Origin: Austropuccinia psidii
Taxonomy: Eukaryota; Basidiomycota; Pucciniomycetes; Pucciniales; Sphaerophragmiaceae
Assembly: GCA_023105745.1 (NCBI GenBank)
Contig: JALGQZ010000015.1
Location: forward strand, 5,355,499-5,419,498
DNA: 64,000 bases
Direction: 5' to 3'
The position numbers were made by a program, and so were the translations under genes. The stretch's first letter is position 1, and each line of letters starts with the position of its first letter. Below the pieces are notes generated by a model. It was given only the letters and a program-made list of their open reading frames with translations. It did not search any database and was not told the origin of the DNA. This document shows positions 1-12,165 of the stretch, in pieces.

Positions 1-3000
1 CTGTCTTTTCTTTGTCATCCAAGAAAAAACTGATACAATTACTCAGTGGATCAGACCTTCCCATGATTAATAAACCCCTCCTCCCTCATCAAAAACAGGA
101 CTAGCCTTTCTCTGGCATTGAGAAATACCCAATGGACAATCTGCCTGTAACCTTTGGGTCACCTCACCCCCTGGATCCACTTTTAATTCCAGGAACATAA
201 TTACAAACAAGGTAGTCAGCTCATTTGAATCCTTTTGACCAATACCCCTCTTGGTGGACTTCTTGCAGATGATATTGGATTAGTTAAAACCATTCTGGCC
301 ATTGCACTAATTGGTACCTCCAAATGGTAGATAATTACAAACCCCCACCACTCCACACCCAACTGGCAATCAGAAATATCCAAGCATGCTCAGGCTGGAG
401 CACTGAAATCCAACATCTACCATGGCCCCACTTGTCACTCATTATCCAAGGAAAACATCTTACAATGTGATATCCTCATCACTCCTTATAATACTATCAC
501 CCAATAATTAAAAAAAACCTCTACATCATTCATTTTTAAAATCCATTGGCATTGTATATTTTTGAATGAAGCGCAGTGAGTGTCTGATCTTCTAATAAAT
601 CAAATTAGCTATTATATCCAATAACCCTTCCCCCATCTTATAGCTATATTCACTCTCAATACACTGCCACTCACCATTCCATTAATAGCCTCCAATCCTC
701 CTGTTGGATATGTTTAACAGGAACACCCATTCACAACACCATTTCTGACCTTTTGAGGATAATATCATTCAACACCCAACCCCAGAGCTCAGATCAAGAT
801 AATTGGTCACCTTTAATCCTGAATAGTCTTTCCAAAGGTAGCAATGATATTTTGCATTTGGAATTTCACCATTTGAGCTTGTGTCACACCAAAAACACAC
901 ATCTCAAATCCCTCCCCACTATCAGCCATTACTATGAACTGCTCCCACTTAATGCAAAAATGCAGCAAAAATATTATGCATTACACAGAGAATTCCTATC
1001 ATAAAAAACAAAAGGACAAGGGGAATTTTTCAGAACCATTGATAAACTGTGTATATGTTGTAATGATCATATAATTCTCAACACAATGGCTGATGTGGAT
1101 TTGGACCACCATGATTGTGGGAGCACTCAGAATAACTCAACAATCACCCAAACTATTGTGGATGTGGAAACATGCATGATGAGTAGAAAAATTGAACACC
1201 TCCTCAAAAGCTTCCTGAAGAACAAACAATCAAATTTTTGTCCATCCAAATTGGTGGCTTACTCACAATGGACCCACTTTTGTGATTTGTGAGTAAATTA
1301 TAATATGCATCTATTATCAAGTAAATCCATCTGAACACCTCTTTTTAGTAGAATTGGTATTGTACTTGCCCATCACTCTGTCCTTTCAGCATGGATTGAT
1401 GGAACAATTACAGCAAGAGAGCAAGAGAAGGCCCTGGATGTCAGGGTGACTCTATGATATAGCTTCAAAATGATATCAAAAGCTATAACTCTGAGTGTGA
1501 CACGAAAATAATGATGATATTAAAGTGATAATATGAGCCAAAGGGCTATACTAAAATAATTTAGTGATGGTGGGTGCTGCTGATAGCCCTGGGTGCAGTG
1601 TTTGCCTGTTGGTTTACAATAAAAAACCCTACAATAATTAAAAATTATAATTATAACCTGTTAAATTCTAAGGGTACCACTTCTTTCAAGAAGCTATACC
1701 ACATAAGAATATTAAGAAAAGGATGCTGGATTAGCCTCCTTTTATCTTGTTCTGGGGTAGTGGGAGGTGGTTTACCTCTGCACACGACCACAGAGTGAAC
1801 GTTTTCACTACTGTGGGCTGGTTTGTGGTTCTATACACTCAATACAGACTGTTATTGGGTGGAAATGTGGTTTTAGAGCCACAAGTAGTCATTTTTACCC
1901 TATACAGGGTGAAGATTTTCACCAATGGAGTTTACAGGTGTGTTCTGGTGCTTCTGATGCATTGGAAGCTGTACAGAACCTGTATGGACCTCTGTATTTG
2001 ATTGAACTATGAGGTATTGAAGTATAAACAAGCTTCTTTGTCTGTTTGACACCTCATAATCATACTTATGGGATAGTATCCCACTATAAGGCTGTATTGG
2101 CCAAACTGTGGGATTGTAACCTTAAAGCTGCTATACCTTTGTTGGTTTTCAAGATATTGAGCTCAAAATTGGTTCATTGTGTAGCTCTGGATGTTACCTA
2201 CACAATTTTATCTCATTTGGTATGGTTATCATTAAATATAGGGATGTTATGCTATGCACATGTATGATTTGTCCAAAAGCTGTATGGAGCTTGTTTGCTC
2301 CATATCTTTTGTTCTAGATACAATATGGGGAAATGGATGGAGCCATTAGATATACCTAATTGTTCTCTTTCCAAAAAAAACCTACTTTAGGTATCTCACA
2401 CTAAAACTGTAGAAGTTAGATGGGAGGTGAATATTTTAATCACCCTTATTTGACCTTATTTTGGTCATAACCTCTGTAATTCTGGTGCTAGCTCAGTTTG
2501 GCTAGTACCATTGGATAGCCCTGACTAGGACCTTCAATTTGAATACCCATTTGATGGGGTTAAGCCTCTTCCTCTGTATTTCAGATGAGAGGTGAAAATT
2601 AATCTTTATGCTCAGCAACAACTTTGAGCAGGAATAACTTTGTTATTCTTTTTACTATGATTATGGGACTTGGATATTTGGAAATAGGTGATTTACTCTT
2701 TTGTTTGATAACTTTTGAGTTAATTTTACTCAGCTCCATGTTTTGGTGGTATCTTGGCTTTACCATTGGTTTATAGTATTTGGCTGTCATGCTTGTGCTC
2801 TGGTTTTGAGTCACAGGCTGACACTAGATAAATTCTTCAATAATCCTGGTTGTGGAGTACTCATTGCATCCATTGCCACAGCTGGAACAGGCCTCAACAT
2901 AACTTGTGCTAATATTGTCTATTTAATGGAGAGGGGACCCCCAAAATTCTACCCAAACTTACAGGAGCCCAATTGGAGCCCAGCCATTGAGGGTCAGGCT

Positions 3001-3343
3001 GTTGATCACCTCCATTTCATTGGCCAAAAACAACCCATTAATGTTATTAAGTATATCACTTCTCAGTCAGTTGAGGTCAAAATGTAGAAGGTACCTTTAT
3101 AGCTCATCTGTGTCCTGGATCATATTACTATTCTGAAATATTTCTCTATGGGAATCCCAGATTCAAATTACAAATAGGTCCAAGAAAGAAACTATCATTA
3201 ACTATGTGAGCCTTCCTGATACTATCTAATTTGCGTTTGGCAAAGTTGATAACCCCATTTCACCCTGTCACAGGTCCACAATTAGGAACACCATGAGCTG
3301 TATTGAACTTATTCAATATTTCCTCAATGAAAATGAGAAATAG
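1..3343 (+). pseudogene. SNF2/RAD5-like helicase pseudogene (copy 1)
   Basis: Decayed relative of the intact helicase at 19169-21735. The motif I region survives near 262-290 as a degraded version of DDMGLGKT, and the C-terminal helicase region near 2829-3080 still reads AGTGLNITCANIVYL and an altered version of QAVDRLHRIGQ. Several in-frame stops and frameshifts interrupt it, and the start lies off the window. A 1385-bp solo LTR sits inside the region equivalent to exon 3. The end was placed at the TAG (3341-3343) equivalent to the stop of the intact gene. No functional product is expected. Confidence 0.85.
1439..2823. mobile_element. Solo LTR inserted in the copy 1 helicase
   Basis: A 1385-bp insertion relative to the intact helicase gene. 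It starts TGTCAG and ends CTGACA (TG...CA with a 6-bp inverted terminal repeat). It is flanked by CTGGA (1434-1438) and CTAGA (2824-2828), a 5-bp target duplication with one later change. No second LTR or pol region lies inside, so it is best read as a solo LTR. Its last 190 bp or so match the reverse complement of 63800-64000, so the same family is present at the right edge of the window. Confidence 0.8.
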
Positions 3344-4142
3344 ACAAATCTTGATAAGGGACACCATAGTACAGTACATGCAAAAGCATATTGTTTACAC
3401 TCTAATTTATTTATCAGGTTGTTGCACATTTAAGAAATAATAATGAGATTGTATTACACCTGCACAAACTATACACAAAACCTTAATATATCACTGTGCT
3501 ATACATTTATTTTTCTAACTTATTGCAGAGCATCACCATTTGCACTAATAAACAGCATGTCAAGTATCTTGAGGGCAAGAGTGTGCATCTTACTACCACC
3601 TTTGAGAGAATCTTGATCAAATACCTGAAAAGACAGCCCTTTGGGAATATCACCATCATCTATCAATCAAGTTTCTGGTAATCTATCAATATTTTTTTAC
3701 CCTCTTTTTAATCTGATTACAAAATTATATGTCTCTTTCAATTTTTAATACCAACTCATTAAATAAGTGTGAGGGCCAACAAAATCCAACTCTATGGTAA
3801 ACTTGATTTCCATTTCCCATTACCTCCTCATTATCTGAGCATACCCAGGGGTTGTTTAATTATCATTCTAGAATGGGAAATTTAGCCATGACACAATTCA
3901 GGAGGGCACTCCCAGGTCTGCACATAATCAATTATATTACCATCAGAATTACTTCAAAATGATGAAAAATATAATAAGACTCACCCTTTGAAAAATCTTT
4001 GAAAGCCTTTTATTTTCCTTCTTTTTTACCAAATACTCCCCATCCTTTTGAATTCACTTCCCTTCTATTTTAAAATAAGTGAAATATTGCTCCATTAAAG
4101 CTGCAACAACCCCATAGTCATTATGATACTTCCAACAGTAAT

Positions 4143-4670
4143 TGTGAGCCTGCAAGCATGTAATGGCTTACCTGCTACACCGTCTACATCTTAATTTTTT
4201 ATTTTATTTAATTATTAGGTTGAAACTTTAACCTAAAAATCAAAATTTATTATTTTAAATCTTAATGATGTCATCATATGACATCATTTAATTTTGTAAA
4301 TAAATAATTATTCATTTCTTTTGATGATGTCATAAAAATCTTATTATGACATCATTTATATTTTTGTATTTACAATATTTAAGAGGATCATTCTTACCTT
4401 TGAATGATACCTCAGAGCTCTTACAAATTATATTTTTACAATTAAAATCATTTACATTTTATTTTAGAAATATTAAGCGCTCTCACCTTAAAGTGATTAA
4501 ATTCACTCTTACACTTTATTATACTGTTGAAGACCTAAATTCCAACAGTACTTCATTAAAAACTTACAGTGACGTCTCTGTTATCTTATTTTAAACAGTA
4601 TTCCACTCGAATTAATTTATTAAATTCCTTTTATATAAACTGGAAGTCACAAAAGAGACCCCAGCTTACA
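4143..4670 (+). repeat. 5' LTR of the 2.6-kb element
   Basis: 528 bp, TGTGAG to CTTACA. It contains two inverted repeats: 4264-4288 (11-bp arms AATGATGTCAT) and 4324-4355 (12-bp arms ATGATGTCATAA), both built on TGATGTCA, which resembles a CRE/ATF-type core. Their regulatory role is inference. Confidence 0.88.
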
Positions 4671-4981
4671 TTTAATATATTAAAATTATCTCTAGAAATA
4701 ACTAATTAGTTAATTAATTCTGATAAATTAATTAGACGTTGGATACTACCTAATTAAATTTATATCTATTCTTACTCCGTCATCCGAAAAAAAATCAAAG
4801 ATAATTCTGATTTTTTCTCTTACAACAATCTAAGACGATTTGAAGATTTGATTCCAAATCTCTTTTATTGATACTATCCTATCTAGTTAGACTCATCTGT
4901 TAAATCGTCTAACATGAAAGATTCAAAAAAACTACTCTTGATCTATCTGTAGTATTACTTCTTAAAAATGTTTCTTTACTC

Positions 4982-6157
4982 ATGAAAGACATGAGTACTA
5001 TAACCAGTCACCTATCCAAGATAATGACCAGCAATAGTTCTTTTAACAACTATACACCTCGTTGTCAGCACAGAAAGCGTACTAATCGATCTGAGGCTTG
5101 GTTGAATCGCAAGTGTTCAAATGATAGCAATTTGACGACATTCTCATCCGGAAGCAACAAGAAAAAAGGATTGAATAACGTTGAAGCGTCTAATTTAATT
5201 TTTTCAAAAAATTTGATTAACAAGAATACTCATCAACAAGATCTAATGACTGAGATAAATCAAAATACTTGGTCTTGTTCGAATAAAAAGCTGATTACAA
5301 ATACAGCTTCAGAAGGATCTATTGATAGTAATACAGAAGTCAACAGCTCCAATGATAAAGCTTCTATTCCTAAATCAAATTGGTTCAACCTTATTCATAA
5401 TATTAATCAATCGGATAGCTGCACAAAGTCTCAAAAACATGAAAGTATTGCTGAAAACAATGCCACTAGAAAAGTATTTAACAACGAAGGTTCCAACATT
5501 GATAGTAGTAAGAAAACTAAAGGTTATACTAAAAAACAATCTTGCAAGATGATTGATGAAATAAAAAAAGAATCAAAATTAAAATCTACTACAGACAACA
5601 ATAAGAGTAACACTATGGGTAGTGGTAGAAGGATATGTGACTTTGATGAAGAGATCGATGCAAAATCTACTGAAAACACCATTAGCAGTAAAAATAGTAG
5701 TTGTACTACGTGCGATCTGAATGAAATCAATAATAGTAACAGTCTACCAACGAAAATTGAAGATAAACAAGAGAGCAACATTGTCGATGCAAGTAAAATA
5801 CAAAATGAAATTCAAACATTTCTAGCGAAGAGGATAAACGGGAAATCCACAAAACTGAAAGAAACAATATCGAAAGCTTTAAAAAACATGACAACAAAAA
5901 TAGATAATGCAATAAACCTTGATAAATTATTTTTTTCAAATCAAGACTACAGTCAATTAAAAACTTACATTGAAGAAATAAAAAAACGCGAAAATTCATT
6001 TTATTTTGAATTTCTGAATGAAGAAGAAATACAAATTTGTAACAATTTCTATCATTCAGATTATACAACAAGAAAAGAACTTTATTTTAATGATTCAAAA
6101 ACTCAAAATATTATCATGAAGATTATAAATAGATGCAGTTGTTATTATGAATTATAA
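4982..6157 (+). CDS. Unrecognised 391-aa Lys/Asn/Ser-rich protein inside an LTR element
   Basis: Uninterrupted 391-codon frame, the only substantial gene between the two 528-bp LTRs. I do not recognise the family. The first 270 residues are low-complexity and hydrophilic, rich in Asn, Ser, Lys and Thr, with basic clusters such as HRKRTNR near residue 26. The last 120 residues are more ordered and look helical (for example FLAKRINGKSTKLKETISK, then YIEEIKKRENSFYFEFL), ending CSCYYEL. No signal peptide, membrane segment, zinc knuckle or catalytic motif is evident. A disordered N-terminus with a helical C-terminus could fit a divergent Gag-like protein, or a captured host gene. That the frame is intact inside a young insertion argues for recent selection. 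Start chosen at the first ATG; another Met lies three codons downstream. Confidence 0.6.
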   Translation: MKDMSTITSHLSKIMTSNSSFNNYTPRCQHRKRTNRSEAWLNRKCSNDSNLTTFSSGSNKKKGLNNVEASNLIFSKNLINKNTHQQDLMTEINQNTWSCSNKKLITNTASEGSIDSNTEVNSSNDKASIPKSNWFNLIHNINQSDSCTKSQKHESIAENNATRKVFNNEGSNIDSSKKTKGYTKKQSCKMIDEIKKESKLKSTTDNNKSNTMGSGRRICDFDEEIDAKSTENTISSKNSSCTTCDLNEINNSNSLPTKIEDKQESNIVDASKIQNEIQTFLAKRINGKSTKLKETISKALKNMTTKIDNAINLDKLFFSNQDYSQLKTYIEEIKKRENSFYFEFLNEEEIQICNNFYHSDYTTRKELYFNDSKTQNIIMKIINRCSCYYEL

Positions 6158-6211
6158 ATTACTTACACTTATCATTTTTTTTTTATTTTTTATTTTTTTT
6201 GTGTTATGAAA

Positions 6212-6739
6212 TGTGAGCCTGCAAGCATGTAATGGCTTACCTGCTACACCGTCTACATCTTAATTTTTTATTTTATTTAATTATTAGGTTGAAACTTTAA
6301 CCTAAAAATCAAAATTTATTATTTTAAATCTTAATGATGTCATCATATGACATCATTTAATTTTGTAAATAAATAATTATTCATTTCTTTTGATGATGTC
6401 ATAAAAATCTTATTATGACATCATTTATATTTTTGTATTTACAATATTTAAGAGGATCATTCTTACCTTTGAATGATACCTCAGAGCTCTTACAAATTAT
6501 ATTTTTACAATTAAAATCATTTACATTTTATTTTAGAAATATTAAGCGCTCTCACCTTAAAGTGATTAAATTCACTCTTACACTTTATTATACTGTTGAA
6601 GACCTAAATTCCAACAGTACTTCATTAAAAACTTACAGTGACGTCTCTGTTATCTTATTTTAAACAGTATTCCACTCGAATTAATTTATTAAATTCCTTT
6701 TATATAAACTGGAAGTCACAAAAGAAACCCCAGCTTACA
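6212..6739 (+). repeat. 3' LTR of the 2.6-kb element
   Basis: 528 bp, the same length and almost the same sequence as 4143-4670, followed directly by the GTAAT target duplication. It repeats the two TGATGTCA inverted repeats. Confidence 0.88.
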
Positions 6740-8665
6740 GTAATGATGATACTTGGTGCCGACAAGTGTGATACGGAAGTTATGGTAAAGCATCATAGAC
6801 ATCAACTTTTTGAATGGATGTTTCCATGAGGTCTCTTATTTGCAAGTGACTCGCTCTAGTCCTAACTTGTGGAGCTCATTTTTGCAGTAGCTTTGGAAAC
6901 CCTGAGACTGAACCTGTGTTGATTGCTCATTGAAAACATCTTTGGGGGCATATCCCAGATGACCAGCAACTTGAATCACAATTTCACACTCTTCTGTGCT
7001 CCTAGTGAGGAAAAATCCTTATCCCTCACTTTAAGTAGGAACAGGCAATGAGCATTTACAGCTTATCTCATCTCAGGGAAATTATCAGGAATTTCTTCTT
7101 TCAGCTATCTTTGTTGCTCTTTCTGGCTTGCACCTTGCACCAAATTGTGATCTTTGTGATCCTGGTTACTTTGCTATCTCCTCTTGGTTTGATCAAGCAT
7201 ACTCCGGGAAAGGGGAATTTGAGGGTGGGTGAACTCACTATTTGCCATAGTGCCCTCCTCATGCATGGCAAAATTTTCTCTCCTTGTTTCACTTTGAGTA
7301 AGAGAAATTTTCTCATCCTCATCATCAACAATTCTTTCTCTTGATAAACTGGAATGATCTGCTCTTGGTTTGGAGGCATATAGATGATGAGGTTTCTTTA
7401 TGGACCAGACGCAAACATGCATAAAGCTCATCAATTAACATATCAAAAATTAATAAAGACTGGTCATACTTACAATCTTCAATTGGCTTCTGATATTAGA
7501 CTGTCTTGCCTTCAAGTGCCATATCTAGCCAATTAAACAAACATATCAGATTGTGAAAAATCTCATACTCCAAAATAAAAATGACTTACTTTTATTAACC
7601 ATCAATCCTGGATTTCCCTCCAAAAGACCACTCCAAGTAACATTTTCCAATGGTCCTTTTTGTCACCCACCATCAATCAGTTTTTCATGGCCCACATGAG
7701 CCTGAGATCCTGATGGAATATTGAGGGATAGCTTTTTACTTTGCCCAAAGGCTTCCTGGGACTCCACAGGATTAAGGAGAAAGTGACTTCAAAATTTGGA
7801 TTGTGGATTAGCCTTTGATCAAAATTCTGGGTGTGCTTCTTGGTCCCTCAGACACATTCAGTTGTGTATTAGTGGAATTTGGGGTAATTGGAGTGACAGA
7901 AATATTTTGTATTGACCAAGTGGTTGAAGTTTGAGCTGTCACAATTCCCACATCAATGTTGACACCTGATACATTCATTGAGGATGCAATAGGGGTTGTG
8001 AGTAGAATTTTGGGACCCATTGGCAACTGTGTTTGAACATATTCTATACTAGATTCACGGTCTGAGTCATGAACAGATCCTGAACGGGATTCACATGTGC
8101 TCAAAGATGACATAAAGGGTAAAAAACTACAGTAATATTTCAACTTGATAAAATAGAGTGATCTCAGATGAAAGAGTTCAAATGTATCATGGAGAAATTC
8201 TATGAATAGTGGGAGCCAAGTCTCTTGTGGAAGTCTAATAAAACAATTTTTAGGAGAACTCACCTGGCCTATTTTTGAGCACCTCTTCTTTTGTCATAAT
8301 CCACACTGCACAGCCCACCAGCATATAATGTGATATTTCCTTGATCTCAAAGGGCACCCATTGTACATAGGTAATCAGATTCAATCAACATTTCCCAACC
8401 AATTTCATTACCCCTCCCCATTGTCACATTTTGTGAATTATCCAAAGTGCCAATGGATGCATCAAAATTCCCCAGAATTCTATATCTGTATAAGGGTATA
8501 TCTATTAGGGATTTACCCACAAAATAGACATAACCTTTTCAAGAAAGGGAATACATTCAAACCAATTGAAGGTCCCCTGCACTCAAACCAAATACCAAGA
8601 ATTTAGGTCCACTCCAAACCATTATGTAATAGATTTATATACTTCTGTCACAGATAAGGTTTAAG

Positions 8666-8695
8666 CCATTTACAATTCCATGCCAGTGTACATGG
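8666..8695. promoter_or_regulatory. Decayed palindrome between copy 1 genes
   Basis: Copy 1 equivalent of the palindrome at 16335-16364, between the decayed transposase and 645-aa genes. One half (TGCCAGTGTACATGG) is still clear; the other has lost its CpG. Confidence 0.55.
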
Positions 8696-9055
8696 CTTAA
8701 ATTTTAATCCCCTCAATTCAATGGTGACACATCACTAATGGAACCCCCCTAAATGGTCAAATATGCTTTGTCCCCATGTTCAAGTAAACTAGAATATGCA
8801 TGAGCATTGAGAATCAAGGAATTTTACCCAAGTACACTCATAACCAATTCCCCCATCAATATGTGACACATTATGCTTTATCCACTGAAGGTCATCCATC
8901 ATTACAAATGGTATAAAATCCTCCACTGGCTCAAATCATATCCCCTTTCATAAATAATCACTCAAATATTTTCCCAATTAGTCACCCTACTAAATGATTG
9001 CATATCAACCATAGATATTTATAAAAATTCCAACCTTTATTCATGATTCCCACAA

Positions 9056-12040
9056 CAATTTCAACCCCCCACTATCCCTCAATGCGTATATGTATGTGTC
9101 AACACTGCTCAACTCAAACACACTCTTCCCCTGAGGGTGGTAGGCAAGTAGTTGCCTTCACACCTTTCCAATTTAAACAGTAAATTAAAAAGCTCAAATC
9201 AGACATTGAACCCAAAGCCATTCCCAAAATTCCTAATTTGGCATCAGGATCTGAATGCCCCCAAATTTTATTGGATCAAATTCTACCAAATGATTATTCT
9301 CAATTGACAAAAAGCACATGCTCCACTCCACCAGGTCTCAATTCAAAAGCACTGAAACCATACAGCAGGAGTCAAAACCTTCCCCCACAAGATTCTGGAA
9401 TGATAATATCAGCCATTTCATCCTTAAGGTATAATATACCCCATAGGGATTCATGCATTCTCACCCCTTCCCTGAACCTACTTATCAATTCAAGTATCTC
9501 AAGCTCAGGTGGTCACTCCACTCCTGCATTTCATATACCACAAGATCTCAGTACTATATTTGAACATCTCCAATTGGAACCACTTATTGAAAACTATATA
9601 TACTTTCCTCAATGTTTCTTCCTTAATGGTCTTACTGAATCTTTCACAATTGACCAACCCCACTGTCAACCCCTTAATGAACCAAATGATCATAATCCCC
9701 CTTGCACACAATCATTAGGCAAATTCATCAATTAATTTGAACCCCAAACCCAAAACACAACCAACATCAAAAAATATTTATCCCAAAAAGAAATTCATTT
9801 ATCAACCATTCAAAAATTGGATTTCTAGATTTCTCCAGGGGGCTGGCATAATGGAAATTATGAAAAACAACAACAATCCCAAAACCCTGAAGGTTCCCCA
9901 AAATTTGACATCTGGGATAGATTGGTCTGGAGATTCTTCACTGGAATAAAAAATATCAATGACCCCCTATTCATTTTCAATCCCTGTGCATTGGCCCTAT
10001 CAATTTATGTGGACTGGTTTAATGCACATGGAAAGTCAAGCCACTTGGACAGAATTGGACCTATAATTCTAATTTGTCTTAATCTACCCCAAGGTGAAAG
10101 ATTCAAGCCAGAGAATGTCTATTTTTCAGTAATCATCCCTGTTCCAAAGGATTGAACTTCCCTTCAATTGAATTACCTATTAATACCACTGATCAAGGAG
10201 CTCAAAGAGCTGTGGCAAGGTTACCATTTTTCACCCACCTCAATGGGACCTTCAAGATCCTTTATCTGTATTTCCATCCTCATGGCCATTGTGGATGTAG
10301 TTGCCATGCACAAGCTTACTAAATTTATGTCTCATTCAGGCAACCACTTTTGTAACTTTTGCTCTATTCAGAAGGCTCAAATTGAAGAAATTGGTCATCA
10401 ATTTCACTACACACACTAATACCCCAATCATGAATGAACCATTGCAAAATGGCTTTGGGAAACCCCAAAACAAGACAAGAAATTCTCTCTGAGTATGCAG
10501 TGCAATATTCATTTCTGAAAGACCTTCTGTATTGGGATGCAACCAGAATTTTTAATATTGACATAATGCACAATTCAATACTTGGAATTTTGAATGATCA
10601 TGCAAATTTCAAATTGTGCATTCCAGTGGCCAAATCAAAACATATAAATCAGGTTGCACAGTAAATCCAATGACACCAAAATTTCAGACTCAGATTCCAT
10701 GACCTCAAGCAGCTCTCTTGATCAGATCACATTTACAAAGATCCACTCCCTGACAAGAGACACAGCAAAAAGCATAAATGAGTCACTACCCCTACTTCCA
10801 CCAAACAAAATTACTCCCCAAATCCCACCCCTCACACACAATATCCATCTAGTTGTCCTGCAGATATTCCCTCATTTGATGCGGATTACATCCCCTCTCG
10901 GCTGGATATCAGTTCACTGAGTGATCACCAGATCAAGGGTGAGGCTCTAGACCATTGCAAACAAATCATATCTGATACCATAATTCCATCATCATGGACA
11001 AGAGTACCCTGTAAAAAGGGTTCCCACTCTCATGGTAGCTTAAAAGCTGCTTAATGGGCTCTTTTATACAAGGTTTAAATTCCATTTTTAATTCTCAGTC
11101 AACAGATATCATTGGATGAACACAATTCTTCCAATATGGAAACAAAAATTGGTAAATATGAAAACCTTGAAAATCAACTAACCAAGAATACATTCTGTTT
11201 GATTAGTGCTATGAACATTTCCACCAGTTGAAAAGTTTGAATGGATTATGCAACTGCATTTTCTGAACATTGGAAAAAATTCTGCCTGTCCAATAAACAC
11301 CTGTTCCCAAAACAGAAAATTAAACCAAATCATCATTTTGCTGATTATATTCCAAAAATCTTCCAACATTGAGGCTCAGAAAAAACCTCAGCCACAAGGT
11401 GGTATGCGTGCTTGATTGGAGTATTTGCAAATATTCCAACAAATAACAAAATATGTATGTTAATTAATAAGAGAAATATATTCACATTGATTATACAGAT
11501 GATCTGAAGAAGAATAAATTATTATAACTCTGAATGGATGATATAGATAAAACCTTAATTTAACATATCTTTTGATGTTCCAACCTGTCCATTCTCCTGA
11601 AATCCCCACAGCCCCATGTACAATAACACAAATTTTGAAATCATAACCTTCTTCCCTGTTCAATCACCAAAAATACCATAAACCACTGTGCCATGACCAA
11701 CAAAATTATTATTACATAGTTGAGTACTTACAGAATTTTCATTCAACAAGGGGAATAGTTGCATGGATCAGCTCAGACACTACTGTACAGTCCATAAGTC
11801 ATTGCACTTCAAGAATTGTCTCACCTTGGTATTTTACAGTTTCAAACATTAATATTAGCAACAATATATACTCAACTGAAACCAAAAATGTCAGAAACAG
11901 TGTAAAATGTTTTTTAAGTGGCAACTCACCACAATTTTGTTTTATCAATAGCATCTTGAAAGTCTCTGATCCATCTTTCATGCTGAAAAATAACTTTCTG
12001 ATCTTAAAAACTTTGAAGATTGATGTGACTTTCTTACTAT
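9056..12040 (+). pseudogene. Tnp2 transposase pseudogene (copy 1), 5' part
   Basis: Decayed plus-strand relative of the intact transposase at 12814-15974. The start codon is lost (the equivalent of ATG is TTT). Many stops and frameshifts occur, though readable pieces remain, for example ALSIYVDWFNAHGKSSHLD near 9990 and NIDIMHN near 10555. At 12040 the gene is cut by the insertion of copy 2 within the region equivalent to exon 2; the rest continues at 32867. Confidence 0.9.
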
Positions 12041-12086
12041 CACCGGGGCGAATCTCGTGTCAATCGTCGGCGATTGACTTCACGTC
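12041..12086 (+). repeat. Left terminal inverted repeat of copy 2
   Basis: 46 bp matching the right end in reverse complement except at positions 5 and 18. It contains its own small inverted repeat (12059-12078, arms GTCAATCG and CGATTGAC around TCGG), conserved at both ends, which may be part of the transposase binding site. Confidence 0.92.
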
Positions 12087-12165
12087 AAGCAAACGTCAAG
12101 CAGGATAAAAGTCGAGCTCACGTCAAGCGAAAATCAAGCGAACGTCGAGCACACGTCACACTCTG
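12087..12165 (+). repeat. Left subterminal repeat cluster
   Basis: At least six variants of the short motif CGTCAAGC/CGTCGAGC follow the terminal repeat. Clusters like this just inside the ends are typical of CACTA elements and are thought to bind element-encoded protein. Confidence 0.65.

Larger units (their letters stand above)
4143..6739 (+). mobile_element. 2.6-kb LTR element with a single non-pol gene
   Basis: Two direct repeats of 528 bp each (4143-4670 and 6212-6739) start TGTGAG and end CTTACA. A perfect 5-bp target duplication, GTAAT, flanks the element (4138-4142 and 6740-6744). The LTRs are nearly identical (I noticed one difference), so the insertion is young. The 1541-bp interior has no gag zinc knuckle, protease, RT, RNase H or integrase motif. 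It has one long open frame (4982-6157). No obvious purine tract precedes the 3' LTR; that stretch is T-rich. This looks like a non-autonomous LTR retroelement, mobilised in trans if at all. Confidence 0.88.
3520..8113 (-). pseudogene. 645-aa transposon protein, pseudogene (copy 1)
   Basis: Reverse-strand decayed relative of the three-exon gene at 16935-18996. The stop corresponds to 3520-3522 and the ATG to 8111-8113. Frameshifts and stops are scattered through it, and it is split by the LTR element at 4143-6739. The decayed copy keeps a good GTAAGT donor where intact copy 2 has GTGAGG, which supports the intron at 17586-17644 in the intact gene. An open frame at 7808-8263 covers the first exon plus decayed upstream DNA and is not a separate gene. 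Confidence 0.85.
1..12040 (-). mobile_element. Older, decayed CACTA-like transposon copy 1 (left part)
   Basis: This stretch aligns throughout, in reverse complement, to 12970-21740, with the same gene order and spacing but many substitutions. It is therefore an older copy of the transposon at 12041-32863, in the opposite orientation. It enters from beyond the left edge of the window, is broken at 12040 by insertion of copy 2, and resumes at 32864. Its genes (SNF2 helicase, 645-aa protein, Tnp2 transposase) carry stops and frameshifts. A solo LTR (1439-2823) and an LTR element (4143-6739) have inserted into it. CpG dinucleotides kept in copy 2 are largely replaced by TG, CA or other pairs. 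Its far end, and any zinc-cluster or TET gene it carries, lies outside the window. Confidence 0.9.

Noticed and set aside
1..12040. RIP as the cause of decay in copy 1
   Set aside because: The losses I could see are at CpG and mixed with other changes, not a clear CpA-directed pattern; counting is needed to settle it.
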